Assembly: GCA_019240655.1 (NCBI GenBank)
Contig: JAFAXX010000036.1
Coordinates: 1-64,000, forward strand
Length of the DNA stretch: 64,000 nt
Source of the DNA: Solirubrobacterales bacterium
GTDB taxonomy: Bacteria; Actinomycetota; Thermoleophilia; Solirubrobacterales; Solirubrobacteraceae
Direction of reading: 5' to 3'
Shown here: one piece after another, positions 27,136-36,491 of the stretch
Position numbering within the stretch: the stretch's first letter is position 1
Layout of the letters: every line of letters begins with the position of its first letter
The notes under the pieces: generated by a model
The model's database searches: none
What the model was told of the DNA's origin: nothing
Seen by the model: the letters and a program-made list of their open reading frames with translations, nothing else
Program-made: the position numbers and the translations under genes

Positions 27136-28947
27136 TTGAGGTCCTCGCCGGCTCATCCGGCGGGCAGCCCCGATCCCGTCCCGGGATCGGCCAGGCCCGA
27201 TCCCGGGACGCTGGACATCCCGGAGGACCGGCATGAGAGGCTCCTGCGGTTGGTCGCCGCCGAAACCTGCGTGCTCCTCGACGGCGCCACCGGCACCGAG
27301 CTGATCGACGTCCGCGGCCAGCGCCCCGAGGTGGAGGAACACCTGTGGGGGCTGAGCGCGATCCTCGAGGCCCCGGCCGAGGTCAGGGCGGTCCATCGCC
27401 GTTACGTCGAGGCCGGCTGCGACGTCGTCTGCACCAACACGTGGGGCCTGCCCACCGCGCTGCGCGACGGCGGCGCGCACCTGTCGGAATACCCAGAGCC
27501 GGTGCACTGGATGGACGTCGCCCGGCGCGGGGTCAGTCTCGCCCGGACCGCCGCGCGCGACGCCGGCCGGGAGCGCGAGGTCGCGGTCGCCTTCAGCATC
27601 AACGGCGATGTGGACACCCCCGACGGGCCGGAGACGATCCGGCTGCTGGCCCGGGCCTTCGAGCGTGACCGTCCGGACTTCGTCCTGCTCGAGACGCTCT
27701 CGCTGGTCCGCGACTCGACCTACGCGACCGTCGAGGCGCTGCTCGACACCGGGCTCCCGCTGTGGCTCAGCTTCCGGCGTTGCCGTCACGGCGTCTGCGG
27801 AGTCTACGGCGAGCACTGGGGCGGACCGGAGGGCGACGCGTTCGGCCGCGCCGCGCGCCGCTTCGAGGAGATGGGCGTCTCGGCGCTGGCGATCAACTGC
27901 ATCCCACCCGATCACGTGACCGGGATGCTGTCGTGGCTGCGTGACTTCACCGACCTCCCGCTCGGTGTCTATCCGAACCTCGGGTATCTGTCGGCGGCGG
28001 GCTGGCGCCACGAGGCAAGCATCGGCGGCGAGCGGTTCGCCGAGCTGGCGCTGCAGTGGCGCGAGGAGGGCGCCCAGATCATCGGCGGCTGTTGCGGCGT
28101 CGGGCCCGAGCACATCGCCGCCGCGCACGAGGCGCTCGCGCCGACCAAGGCCGGTCATGCGCGGCCGGCGGCGCTCCCCGACGAGTCGGCGCCGCCCCGT
28201 GCGAGCAAGCGCTCGCTGCCGCGGTGGACCGACGCCCGCGGCCGCCCGATGTTCCCGCTCGAGTTTCCCGACCTCACGGTCGAGCCGGGCGTGTTCGTGC
28301 CGACCCAGGGCAGCTTCCTGATCTGGAAGTACCTGCATCGCGAAGGCGTCGGCGCCGGTCAGCGCTGCGTCGACATCGGCTGCGGCAGCGGCCTGCTGAC
28401 AGTGCAGCTGGCGCTGAACGACGCCGCGCACGTGCACGCGATGGACATCGACGCGGCGGCGACCCGCAACACGCTCACCAACGCGTTTCGCAACGGCGTC
28501 GCCGACCGGGTGACGGCGGCGCCCCAGGACCTGTTCCCGTGGGTGCCCGAGGAACGCTACGACGTGGTCGTGGCCTCGCTCTACCAGATGCCGGTCGACC
28601 CCTTCGAGCAGGTGGTCACCCATCGCCCGCTCGACTACTGGGGGCGCAACCTGCTCGACCATCTCTTCCGCCTGCTGCCCGAGGCGCTCGCCGACGACGG
28701 GGTGGCCTACGTGATGCAGCTTTCGATAATCGGCGAGCGGCGCACCGCCCAGATCCTCCAGGACCTCGGCTACCGCTCGCGGGTGGTCGACTTCTCGTTC
28801 TTCGAGTTCACCGACCTGTTCAACTCCAAGCGCGAGCAGATCGCGCGGGTCGAGGCGGCCTCCGATGCCTACCACCTGCAGTGTGGCGGCCAGGACGTGA
28901 TGGTCAGCTACCTGCTCGAGATCACCCGGGCGCCGGAGAACGCGTAA
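27136..28947 (+). CDS. Fusion: homocysteine S-methyltransferase domain + class I SAM-dependent methyltransferase domain (start uncertain)
   Basis: N-term [13 protein letters not shown]...[15 protein letters not shown] (zinc-binding GGCCG); C-term [44 protein letters not shown]. Confidence 0.8.
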   Translation: MRSSPAHPAGSPDPVPGSARPDPGTLDIPEDRHERLLRLVAAETCVLLDGATGTELIDVRGQRPEVEEHLWGLSAILEAPAEVRAVHRRYVEAGCDVVCTNTWGLPTALRDGGAHLSEYPEPVHWMDVARRGVSLARTAARDAGREREVAVAFSINGDVDTPDGPETIRLLARAFERDRPDFVLLETLSLVRDSTYATVEALLDTGLPLWLSFRRCRHGVCGVYGEHWGGPEGDAFGRAARRFEEMGVSALAINCIPPDHVTGMLSWLRDFTDLPLGVYPNLGYLSAAGWRHEASIGGERFAELALQWREEGAQIIGGCCGVGPEHIAAAHEALAPTKAGHARPAALPDESAPPRASKRSLPRWTDARGRPMFPLEFPDLTVEPGVFVPTQGSFLIWKYLHREGVGAGQRCVDIGCGSGLLTVQLALNDAAHVHAMDIDAAATRNTLTNAFRNGVADRVTAAPQDLFPWVPEERYDVVVASLYQMPVDPFEQVVTHRPLDYWGRNLLDHLFRLLPEALADDGVAYVMQLSIIGERRTAQILQDLGYRSRVVDFSFFEFTDLFNSKREQIARVEAASDAYHLQCGGQDVMVSYLLEITRAPENA

Positions 28948-28959
28948 GGTGCCGGGCCG

Positions 28960-29898
28960 ATGAGCGTCACAGTCGTCGGCTCGATCGCCTTCGATGCGGT
29001 CAAGACACCGTTTGGCGAGCGCGCCCGCATGCTCGGTGGGGCGGCCACCCACTTCGCCCTGGCCGCCTCCTTCTTCGACGCGGTCAGCGTGGTCGGCCCG
29101 GTCGGCGAGGACTTCGGCGAGAGCGAGCTGGCCGTGTTGGCCACCCGCGGAACCAACGTCGAGGACGTCGAGCGCGTCACGGGCGGCCAGACGTTTTTCT
29201 GGAGCGGCGAGTACGGCTGGGACCTCAACTCGCGGGAGACCCTCCGGACCGACCTCAACGTGTTCGCCGACTTCGCGCCGAAGCTCTCGGCCGCCAGCCG
29301 GGCCGCCGACGTTCTGTTCCTCGCCAACATCCAGCCCGAGCTGCAGCTGAGCGTGCTCGAGCAGTGCACCGGTCCTCGGCTCGTGGCGATGGATTCCATG
29401 AACCTGTGGATCGACATCGCCCGCGAGCCCCTGCTCGAGGTCATCCGCCGCGTCGATTGCGTGATATTCAACGACGCCGAGCTGCGCCAGCTGACCGGAC
29501 AGCCGAGCATCCTCGGGGCCGCCCGAGAGCTGCTCGGATGGGGACCGTCGGTGGTGGTGGCCAAGCAGGGCGAGTACGGCGCGGCGCTGGTCACGCCCGA
29601 GGGCTTCTTCGCCCTGCCGGCGTATCCGCTCGCGCGGGTGGTCGATCCGACCGGCGCCGGCGACACGTTCGCGGGCGGCTTCGTCGGCCACCTCGCCCGC
29701 AACCTCGACGAGGCGACGAGCGACCATGTGCTCCGGCAGGCGATGGCCTACGGCACCGCGCTGGCGTCGTTCAATGTGGAGGAGTTCGGGACCGAGCGCG
29801 TCGAGCGGCTGACCGCCGGCGAGATCTACGGCCGGGTCGACGAGCTGAAGCGCATCACGCACTTCGAGCTCGATCCGCTCTCCCTCGAGACGCGATGA
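28960..29898 (+). CDS. PfkB family carbohydrate/nucleoside kinase
   Basis: [34 protein letters not shown] (PfkB signature 2). Confidence 0.85.
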   Translation: MSVTVVGSIAFDAVKTPFGERARMLGGAATHFALAASFFDAVSVVGPVGEDFGESELAVLATRGTNVEDVERVTGGQTFFWSGEYGWDLNSRETLRTDLNVFADFAPKLSAASRAADVLFLANIQPELQLSVLEQCTGPRLVAMDSMNLWIDIAREPLLEVIRRVDCVIFNDAELRQLTGQPSILGAARELLGWGPSVVVAKQGEYGAALVTPEGFFALPAYPLARVVDPTGAGDTFAGGFVGHLARNLDEATSDHVLRQAMAYGTALASFNVEEFGTERVERLTAGEIYGRVDELKRITHFELDPLSLETR

Positions 29899-30749
29899 CG
29901 GTCATCGACGGAAGAGCGATCGCCCAGCATCTGCGCGACCGCGTCGCCGAGGAGGTGCGAGCGTTCGCGGCCGAGCACGGCCGGCCCCCCGGGCTGGCCA
30001 CGGTGCTGATCGGCGACGACCCCGCCTCGGCGGTGTACGTGGCCTCGAAGCGCCGCGCCTGCGCCGAGGCCGGGATCAAGAGCTTTCATCACGAGCTGCC
30101 CGCCGGCACCGCGCGTGAGGAGGCGCTCGAGCTGATCGACGAGCTGAACGCCGATCCGCGGGTCAGCGGCATCCTCTGCCAGCTGCCGGTGCCCGACCCG
30201 CTCGACGGCGACGAGCTGACCGGGCGAATCGATCCCGACAAGGACGTCGACGGCCTGACCGTGGTCAACGCGGGCAGGCTCGCCCTCGGCCTGCCGGGGC
30301 TGCGACCGTGCACGCCGGCCGGCGTGATGGTGCTGCTCGGGGAGACCGGCGTCGAGCTGACGGGCGCCCAGGCGGTGGTCATCGGGCGCTCGAACCTGTT
30401 CGGCAAGCCGATGGCGCAGCTGCTGCTGGCCGCCAATGCCACCGTGACCATGTGCCACTCCCGCACGCGCGATCTCGGCGCCGTCGCCCGGACCGCCGAC
30501 GTGCTGATCGCGGCGGTCGGACGCGGCCGGATGGTCGAGGGCGACTGGGTGAAGCCCGGCGCGGTGGTGATCGATGTCGGGGTCAACCGCACCGAGGACG
30601 GTCTCATCGGCGACGTCGACTACAACGCGGTGGCGCCCGTGGCCGGCGCGATCACTCCGGTCCCCGGCGGCGTCGGGCCGATGACCATCGCCTGTCTGAT
30701 GCGCAACACGCTGCAGGCGGCGCAGATGCGCGTGGCCGCCGAGGCCTGA
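29895..30749 (+). CDS. folD: Bifunctional methylene-THF dehydrogenase/methenyl-THF cyclohydrolase
   Basis: [76 protein letters not shown]. Confidence 0.95.
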   Translation: MTVIDGRAIAQHLRDRVAEEVRAFAAEHGRPPGLATVLIGDDPASAVYVASKRRACAEAGIKSFHHELPAGTAREEALELIDELNADPRVSGILCQLPVPDPLDGDELTGRIDPDKDVDGLTVVNAGRLALGLPGLRPCTPAGVMVLLGETGVELTGAQAVVIGRSNLFGKPMAQLLLAANATVTMCHSRTRDLGAVARTADVLIAAVGRGRMVEGDWVKPGAVVIDVGVNRTEDGLIGDVDYNAVAPVAGAITPVPGGVGPMTIACLMRNTLQAAQMRVAAEA

Positions 30750-30760
30750 GGCTCACCTCA

Positions 30761-30779
30761 GGCCGCGCGCAGCGCGGCC
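30761..30779. terminator. Bidirectional hairpin between convergent genes
   Basis: GGCCGCGC-gca-GCGCGGCC perfect 8-bp stem between folD and amidase stops; no U tract. Confidence 0.5.
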
Positions 30780-30782
30780 CCT

Positions 30783-32210
30783 CTACGCCGGCTCCCACAC
30801 CGGCACGCCCAAGCCGTGCTCCTGAAGGTCGATCGCGGCCTGGATCAACGGCGCCTCGCAGCCCTGCGGCGCGACCAGCGAGATCCCGACGCTCTCGGTG
30901 ACGGGCAGTGCGGCGACCGGCATGCCGGTCATGTCCCACAGCGCGCTGAGGGCGATCATCGGATCGTCGGCGCCGCCGGCATGGCCGCGCTCGTAGCCGG
31001 GCCCGCGGGCGTAGGGCACCAGCGGAAGCGTCGGCTCGAGGACCAGGTCGACCCCGTGGCTGCGAAACGACTCCTCCCAGGCCGCGGCGCCCACGGCCCG
31101 GCGCTGCTGGGCGCCGAAATAGGCCTGGGCGTCGGTGAAGCCGCTGGCCGCCTCGACGAACTCGGCGATCGCCGGCCGGTAGCGCTCGTGACGGTCGGTG
31201 TAGGCGCAGTGGTAGGCCCACACCTCGCTCAGCAGCACGAGGCTCAAGTCGTCCCAGGGCAGGGCCCACGGCGCGGGCAGCGAGACCACCCGCGCCCCGA
31301 GGCGCTCGCAGGCCGCGCGGGCGACTTCGAAGCCCGCCTCGACATGGGCGTCGAGCGCGAGCGCTCCCGGACGGTCGGTGAGCGCGATCGTCACCCCGGC
31401 GAGCGGGCGCGGTCCCGGCCGCGCCGAGCGCGGCAGCTCGCCGAGGGGCGCCGCCGGCGGCATCAGCGGCGTGCGTACCGCCTCCCCGCCGGCCATCGCG
31501 GTGAGCAGGGCGGCGCAGTCGGCGATCGTCCGCGCCATCGGCCCGGGATGGTCGAGCGAGGGCGCGAGCGGCACGATGCCGGCGATCGGCAGGCGGCCGT
31601 GCCCCGGCTTGATCGCGCTGGTCCCGCAGCAGGCCGACGGGATCCGCAGCGACCCGCACGTGTCGGTGCCGATTGCCGCCGGCACCATGCGGCAGGCGAG
31701 CGCCGCGGCGTTGCCCCCGCTCGAGCCGCCGACCACCCGGTCGAGCGCCCATGGGTTGCCGACCTGGTCGGTTGTCCCGCCGGCCGCGAACTCGTGCGTG
31801 TGCGTGTGGCCGAGGGTCACCATGCCCTGGTCGCGCAGTCGCGCCCACACCGGCGCGTCGGAGGTGGCGACGTTGCCCTCGAGCACGCGGCTCGAGGCGG
31901 TGAGCGGAAGCCCGGCGATCCCGTAGAGGTCCTTGACCGCCAGCGGGACGCCGCACAGGAGCGGCGCTCGCTCGCCTTCGGACGCCAGGCGCTCGTCCGC
32001 GCGGCGGGCGGCGTCGCGGGCGCCCTCGGGATACAGGCGCACCCAGGCGTTGATCGCGTCGGGCGCGCCGTCGAAGCTGGGCCGTCCGCCGTTGCGCGCC
32101 TCGATCCGGGCCAGGCACGCCTCGGTCAACTCGCGCGAGGAGATCTCCCGGCCGCGCAGCAGGAGGGCGGCCTCGAGGGCGCCGAGGTCCGCCGGATCGC
32201 GCGCGCTCAC
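30783..32210 (-). CDS. Amidase (amidase signature family)
   Basis: GVPLAVKDLYGIAGLPLTASSRVLEGN, VVGGSSGGNAAALACRMVPAAIGTDTCGSLRIPSACCG. Confidence 0.9.
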   Translation of the reverse strand: MSARDPADLGALEAALLLRGREISSRELTEACLARIEARNGGRPSFDGAPDAINAWVRLYPEGARDAARRADERLASEGERAPLLCGVPLAVKDLYGIAGLPLTASSRVLEGNVATSDAPVWARLRDQGMVTLGHTHTHEFAAGGTTDQVGNPWALDRVVGGSSGGNAAALACRMVPAAIGTDTCGSLRIPSACCGTSAIKPGHGRLPIAGIVPLAPSLDHPGPMARTIADCAALLTAMAGGEAVRTPLMPPAAPLGELPRSARPGPRPLAGVTIALTDRPGALALDAHVEAGFEVARAACERLGARVVSLPAPWALPWDDLSLVLLSEVWAYHCAYTDRHERYRPAIAEFVEAASGFTDAQAYFGAQQRRAVGAAAWEESFRSHGVDLVLEPTLPLVPYARGPGYERGHAGGADDPMIALSALWDMTGMPVAALPVTESVGISLVAPQGCEAPLIQAAIDLQEHGLGVPVWEPA

Positions 32211-33703
32211 ACCGCGGCCGCCACGGTGGCTCGGCTCAGGTACCCGTGCTCGCCGGCGTCGAGGTGATGCGCGAGGCGACAGGCCAGCGCCATGATCGTC
32301 AGCGAGGGGTTCACCGAGAGCGTCCGCGGGACCACCGAGCCATCGCCGACGAACAGCCGCCGGACGTCGTGGGACTCTCCGTGGGCGTTGACCACCGAGC
32401 GCTCGGGGTCGTTGCCCATGCGGCAGCTGCCCTGCACGTGGGTGCTGACCGGCCCGGTGTGCAGCACGCGCTGGGCTCCGGAGAGCTCGAGCGCGCGGCG
32501 GGCGAACTCGAGCGAGGCTCTCAGCCGCTCCTGCTCGCGCTGGTTCCAGTTGAACGTGAAGCGGTCGCGGCCGCGGTCGTCGACGACCGCGGTGCCGTTG
32601 TTCTCGTCGGTGATCATCGTCAGCAGGCCGATGTAATGGCGGTACTTGCGCACCGCCTCGACTAGCGGCTCGCCCCACAGCGGGGCGTCGTTCTCGTCGC
32701 ACAGCGCGGTCGAGAACCCGATTGGGTCCTGGAGCGTCGAGGCCTCGACCGCGAAGCCGCCGTCCTCGTCCTGGGCGAACTTGAGGCAGTGGGCGGTGAT
32801 CGGATAGACCATGTGGGCGTCCTGGACTTCGTCGAACAGGCCCTGCACGATCCGGGCCGCGTGGAACCCGAGGTTTCGGCCGATCAGCCGGCTGCTCGAC
32901 GAGTCGCGGGCCGCCTCGCGCACGCCTGAGCGGATCAGCAGGCCCGGCGTGGCGAGCGCTCCGCCCGCGACCACCACCACGTCGGCGTGGACCGTCTGCA
33001 GCGCCCCGCCGGCGTCCCCGTACTCGACGCCGGTCGCCTCGGGGCCGTCGCCGCGGTCCTCGATCGTCACCCGGCGCACGGTGCAGTTCGCCCGCAGCTC
33101 GAGCCGGCCCTCGACCAGCGCCGGCTGGATCCAGGTGTTCTGGGTGTTCTTTCCGGCGTTGGTCGGGCAACCCTGCAGGCACGAGCCACAGCGCATGCAG
33201 TTGTGGTCGGTGTACGCGCGCACCGGCTTCAGCGGTGCCTCGAGCGCCTCGAAGCCGGGAACCACCGTGTGCACGCACTTCTGCCAGTCGGTCCGCTCGC
33301 GCACGCCGAGCCGTTCCTCGACCCGCTTCAGGTAGGGGAGGAGGTCGGCCTCGGCAAACGGCTCACCCGAGTCGCCGAGCAGGCCGGCGGCGGCGTGCCA
33401 TTTCGCGTAGTCCCGCGGGAACGGGCGGAGCGCCACCTTGGTGTTGATCGACGTGGTGCCGCCGACCAGCCGTCCGCGGAACAGCGGCATCGGCGGCCCG
33501 GGCTCGCCGGCCGGCTCGGCGAAGGTCAGCGGCCACCACATGTCGTGGTTGGCGTGCGCCTCCCAGCGCATGTAGTCGGCCGCCGTGCGGTACGGCCCCG
33601 CCTCGAGGAGGAGAACGCGCCGGCCGGCGTCCGCCAGCTCGCCCGCGATGACGCCGCCGCCGGCGCCCGACCCAACCACCACGACTTCGTAATGCGCGTT
33701 CAT
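32207..33703 (-). CDS. GMC family oxidoreductase
   Basis: VVVVGSGAGGGVIAGELADAGRRVLLLEAGPY, C-term GSCRMGNDPERSVVNAHGESHDVRRLFVGDGSVVPRTLSVNPSLTIMALA. Confidence 0.88.
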   Translation of the reverse strand: MNAHYEVVVVGSGAGGGVIAGELADAGRRVLLLEAGPYRTAADYMRWEAHANHDMWWPLTFAEPAGEPGPPMPLFRGRLVGGTTSINTKVALRPFPRDYAKWHAAAGLLGDSGEPFAEADLLPYLKRVEERLGVRERTDWQKCVHTVVPGFEALEAPLKPVRAYTDHNCMRCGSCLQGCPTNAGKNTQNTWIQPALVEGRLELRANCTVRRVTIEDRGDGPEATGVEYGDAGGALQTVHADVVVVAGGALATPGLLIRSGVREAARDSSSSRLIGRNLGFHAARIVQGLFDEVQDAHMVYPITAHCLKFAQDEDGGFAVEASTLQDPIGFSTALCDENDAPLWGEPLVEAVRKYRHYIGLLTMITDENNGTAVVDDRGRDRFTFNWNQREQERLRASLEFARRALELSGAQRVLHTGPVSTHVQGSCRMGNDPERSVVNAHGESHDVRRLFVGDGSVVPRTLSVNPSLTIMALACRLAHHLDAGEHGYLSRATVAAAV

Positions 33704-34074
33704 GTGCCCACTCCCAGGTATGACCAGTCCTTGTCCAGCCGAGCCGCCAGCGGCGGGGCGAAATCGATCTCCTGCCACGCTCCCGGGCCGGAAGCGCCGG
33801 GGGCCACGAAGTCGCTGTAGAAGGCCTCGCAGGCCAGCGAGCGGGCGAGCATGAACTCAGGCGAGAAGGCGCGCCCGGCCATCGCGTCGGCGCCGCCCGC
33901 GGCGGCGTCCTCGAGCGAGCGGAAGGCGGCTCGGGTGGCCTCGCGCTCTTCCGCGTCCATCCGGGTCATCAGCGCGTCGATGTACACCTCGGGACCGACC
34001 CGGGCCGAGCCGGGCACAAGCACGTCGCAGACCGAGCGCACCACCGCCGCCTCATGGTCATCGAGAACCAGCAT
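33700..34074 (-). CDS. Gluconate 2-dehydrogenase subunit 3-like protein
   Basis: ~124 aa, 4-nt overlap with GMC oxidoreductase; DVLVPGSARVGPEVYIDALM, CEAFYSDF. Confidence 0.55.
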   Translation of the reverse strand: MLVLDDHEAAVVRSVCDVLVPGSARVGPEVYIDALMTRMDAEEREATRAAFRSLEDAAAGGADAMAGRAFSPEFMLARSLACEAFYSDFVAPGASGPGAWQEIDFAPPLAARLDKDWSYLGVGT

Positions 34075-34118
34075 CGATCTCCTCCTGGCTGGATAGCATC
34101 GATCTCCTCCTGGCTGGA
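34070..34118 (-). repeat. 24-bp tandem duplication containing Shine-Dalgarno and ATG
   Basis: Minus strand TCCAGCCAGGAGGAGATCGATGCT present twice, 25-bp period. Confidence 0.9.
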
Positions 34119-34237
34119 GGTCAGTGCGCAGCGTAGGGGGCCGCGCCCCCCGAGTTCAACCGTCTGCGCGGATTGCGCCCTCACCGTGCGCGGGCGGGCG
34201 AGCGCCACGAGCGCGAGTCAAATATGCTCGGCTGGCC

Positions 34238-35152
34238 GTGGACGCTCCCTCACAGCGCGCGCGCGAGCTGCTTCGCGGCGCCTACGACACCCACATGCAC
34301 ATCTCTCCGGACGTGGTCGAGCGCAAGATCGACGACATCTCGCTGGCTCGCCGCTTCCAGGAGCTCGGCATGGACGGGTTCGTGCTGAAGTCGCACTACA
34401 CACCGACCGCCGAGCGCGCCGCGGTGGTCCGGGCGGCGGTCCCGGACGTGAACGTGCTCGGCGCCGTCGCGCTGAACCGGGCGGTGGGTGGGATGAATCC
34501 GCTGGCGGTCGAGATCGCCGCACGCGAGGGCGCGCGCACGGTGTGGCTGCCCACGGTCGACTCCGTGAACGAGTCGCACGAGCGCGAGGCGCCACCCGGC
34601 GCCAACGTGCCCGTGTGGGTCAAGCTTCAGCTCGAGCTGCGCGAGCAGGGAATCGAGATCGAGCCGGTGCCGGTGGTCGACCAAGCGGGCGGGGTGTTGC
34701 CTGAGACGCACGAGGTGCTGAAGATGATCGCCCGCCACGGCATGGTCCTGGCCACGGGCCATCTCAGCCGGGATGAGATCTTTGCCGTGGTCGACGCGGC
34801 CCGGGAGGCGGGGGTGAGCGAGATCGTGATCACCCACCCGGAGTTTCCCTCCCAGGACCTCTCGGTTGACGACCAGCGCCGGCTGGCCGAGCGCGGGGCA
34901 CTGCTCGAGCGGTGCTTCACCACGCCCCACACCGGCAAGGTGGAGTGGGAGCGCTGGATCGGGAACATCCGGGAGACCGGCACGGAGAACTCGGTGCTCT
35001 CGACCGACCTCGGTCAGGTGTTCAACCCGCCGGTCGAGGACGGGATGGGCCTGATGGTGGACCGGCTGCTCGAGGCCGGGTTCGACGAGCACGAGGTGCA
35101 TGTGATGGCGGTCGTGAACTCGCGGCGCGTGGCAGGAGCCGATCGGCGGTGA
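34238..35152 (+). CDS. DUF6282-like metal-dependent hydrolase (TIM-barrel)
   Basis: AYDTHMHISPDVVERKIDDISLARRFQELGMDGFVLKSHYTPTAERA; start set at GTG 34238. Confidence 0.65.
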   Translation: MDAPSQRARELLRGAYDTHMHISPDVVERKIDDISLARRFQELGMDGFVLKSHYTPTAERAAVVRAAVPDVNVLGAVALNRAVGGMNPLAVEIAAREGARTVWLPTVDSVNESHEREAPPGANVPVWVKLQLELREQGIEIEPVPVVDQAGGVLPETHEVLKMIARHGMVLATGHLSRDEIFAVVDAAREAGVSEIVITHPEFPSQDLSVDDQRRLAERGALLERCFTTPHTGKVEWERWIGNIRETGTENSVLSTDLGQVFNPPVEDGMGLMVDRLLEAGFDEHEVHVMAVVNSRRVAGADRR

Positions 35153-35865
35153 GCGAGCGCAGGATGCTCGTGATCGGCGCTCACTCGGCCGACTTCGTGT
35201 GGCGGGCCGGCGGGGCGATCGCGGTCTGCTGCGCCGGCGGCGGCGTGGCCCGCGTGATCGCGCTCTCCTACGGCGAGCGCGGCGAGTCCGGCGAGCTGTG
35301 GAAACAGGAGGGGCAGACGGTCGAGAACGTCAAGCGGGTCCGCCGCGGCGAGGCCGAGCGGGCCGCGGCGGCGCTGGGCGCCTCGTTCGACAGCCTCGAC
35401 CTCGGCGACTATCCGCTCGAGATCGACGCCGATGCGCTGATCCGGGTCTCCGAGGTGATCCGCGAGTTCGCGCCCGACGTCCTGATCACCCACACCGACA
35501 CCGACCCGTTCAACCCCGACCACCCGGTGGCCCACGCGGCGGTCGCCCGCGCGCGCTCGCTCGCCGCCGGTGCGGGCGTGCAGAGCGCGTTCAAGACCGT
35601 GACGCCGCCCGAGCTCTTCCTGTTCGAGCCGCACCAGCCCGAGCTCTGCAACTTCACCCCGACCACCTTCGTCGACATCACCGCGGTGATCGACCAGAAG
35701 GTCGCCGCGATGAGCGAGATGAAGGCGCAGCAGTACCTCCAGACCTACTACCGGGAGCGCGCCGACCACCGCGGCAACCACGCCCGCCGCTCCTCGGGCA
35801 ACTCGGAGATCCGTCAGGCCGAGGCGTTCCAGCGGGCCACGCCGCAGGTGGTGAGCGCGCTATGA
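35149..35865 (+). CDS. PIG-L family protein, 4-oxalomesaconate hydratase (GalB)-like
   Basis: AHSADFVWRAGGAIAV...ALSYGERGESGELW...FEPHQPELCNFTPTTFVDIT: strong resemblance to GalB. Confidence 0.72.
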   Translation: MSERRMLVIGAHSADFVWRAGGAIAVCCAGGGVARVIALSYGERGESGELWKQEGQTVENVKRVRRGEAERAAAALGASFDSLDLGDYPLEIDADALIRVSEVIREFAPDVLITHTDTDPFNPDHPVAHAAVARARSLAAGAGVQSAFKTVTPPELFLFEPHQPELCNFTPTTFVDITAVIDQKVAAMSEMKAQQYLQTYYRERADHRGNHARRSSGNSEIRQAEAFQRATPQVVSAL

Positions 35866-36491
35866 GTGATTTGTACGAGGAGCTGGCGCAGCTGGGCTCC
35901 GCGACGGTGTACGAGGCCGGTGGCCGGGGCGGCTACGTCGACGCCGACCTGGTGCAGGTGGTGCCGGGCTCCCGGGCGGCCGGTCCGGCGCGGACCGTGC
36001 TCTGCGGGCAGGACGACAACCTGATGGTGCACGCGGTGATGGCTGAGGTCGAGCCGGGCGAGGTGCTCGTCCTCGCCATGCCCGAGCCGCGCGCGGTGGC
36101 GCTGGTGGGCGATCTGCTCGCCACGCAGGCCCGAGCGCACGGGGCGGCGGCGATGCTGATCGACGCGTCTGTGCGCGATGTGGAGGAGCTGGCCGAGCTG
36201 GGGCTGCCGATCTGGGCCCGGTGGGTGCGCGTCCGGGGCGCCGCGAAGGACGTGCCGGGGTCGATCGGCGAGCCCGTGACCGTCGGCGGGGCGGTGATCC
36301 GGTCCGGAGACGTCGTCGTGCTGGACGCGGACGGGGTCGCGATCATCGAGAGCGAGCGGGTGGAGGAGGTGCTGGCCGCCGCGCGCGAGCGGGCCGAGCG
36401 CGAGCGGGTCAAGCGCGCGAAGCTCGAGGCCGGCGCGCTCTCGTATGAGCTGGACGGCCTGCGGGAACGAGTGCAAGGAGCACGGACATGA
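35862..36491 (+). CDS. RraA-fold 4-carboxy-4-hydroxy-2-oxoadipate aldolase (GalC/LigK)-like
   Basis: LGSATVYEAGGRGGYVD, GQDDNLMVHAVMAEVEPGEVLVLA, GDLLATQARAHGAAAMLIDASVRDVEEL, GSIGEPVTVGGAVIRSGDVVVLDADGV. Confidence 0.78.
   Translation: MSDLYEELAQLGSATVYEAGGRGGYVDADLVQVVPGSRAAGPARTVLCGQDDNLMVHAVMAEVEPGEVLVLAMPEPRAVALVGDLLATQARAHGAAAMLIDASVRDVEELAELGLPIWARWVRVRGAAKDVPGSIGEPVTVGGAVIRSGDVVVLDADGVAIIESERVEEVLAAARERAERERVKRAKLEAGALSYELDGLRERVQGART

Noticed and set aside
27118-27215. Possible SAH riboswitch upstream of the homocysteine methyltransferase fusion (CCCGAGGAGCGC ... CCAGGCCCG)
   Set aside because: Only the first conserved block matches; the GCUGC continuation, the properly spaced CCAGGCUCGG and the downstream GGCGCUC pseudoknot strand are missing. 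A covariance-model search would settle it.
27037-29862. 941-aa minus-strand ORF opposite the fusion gene and PfkB kinase
   Set aside because: Antisense to well-supported genes; Arg/His/Gly-rich translation typical of high-GC antisense open frames.
28056-30749. 897-aa ORF containing folD
   Set aside because: Only 29895-30749 is FolD; upstream part is an out-of-frame reading of the fusion gene and PfkB gene.
30783-33278. 831-aa ORF as a single protein
   Set aside because: Amidase starts at 32210; the N-terminal extension is an out-of-frame reading of the GMC oxidoreductase.
35149-35865. Calling the PIG-L protein an N-acetylglucosaminyl deacetylase
   Set aside because: ADFVWRAGGAIA, SYGERGESGELW and FEPHQPE plus adjacency to the GalC-like aldolase fit GalB better than mycothiol/GlcNAc deacetylases, though not proven.
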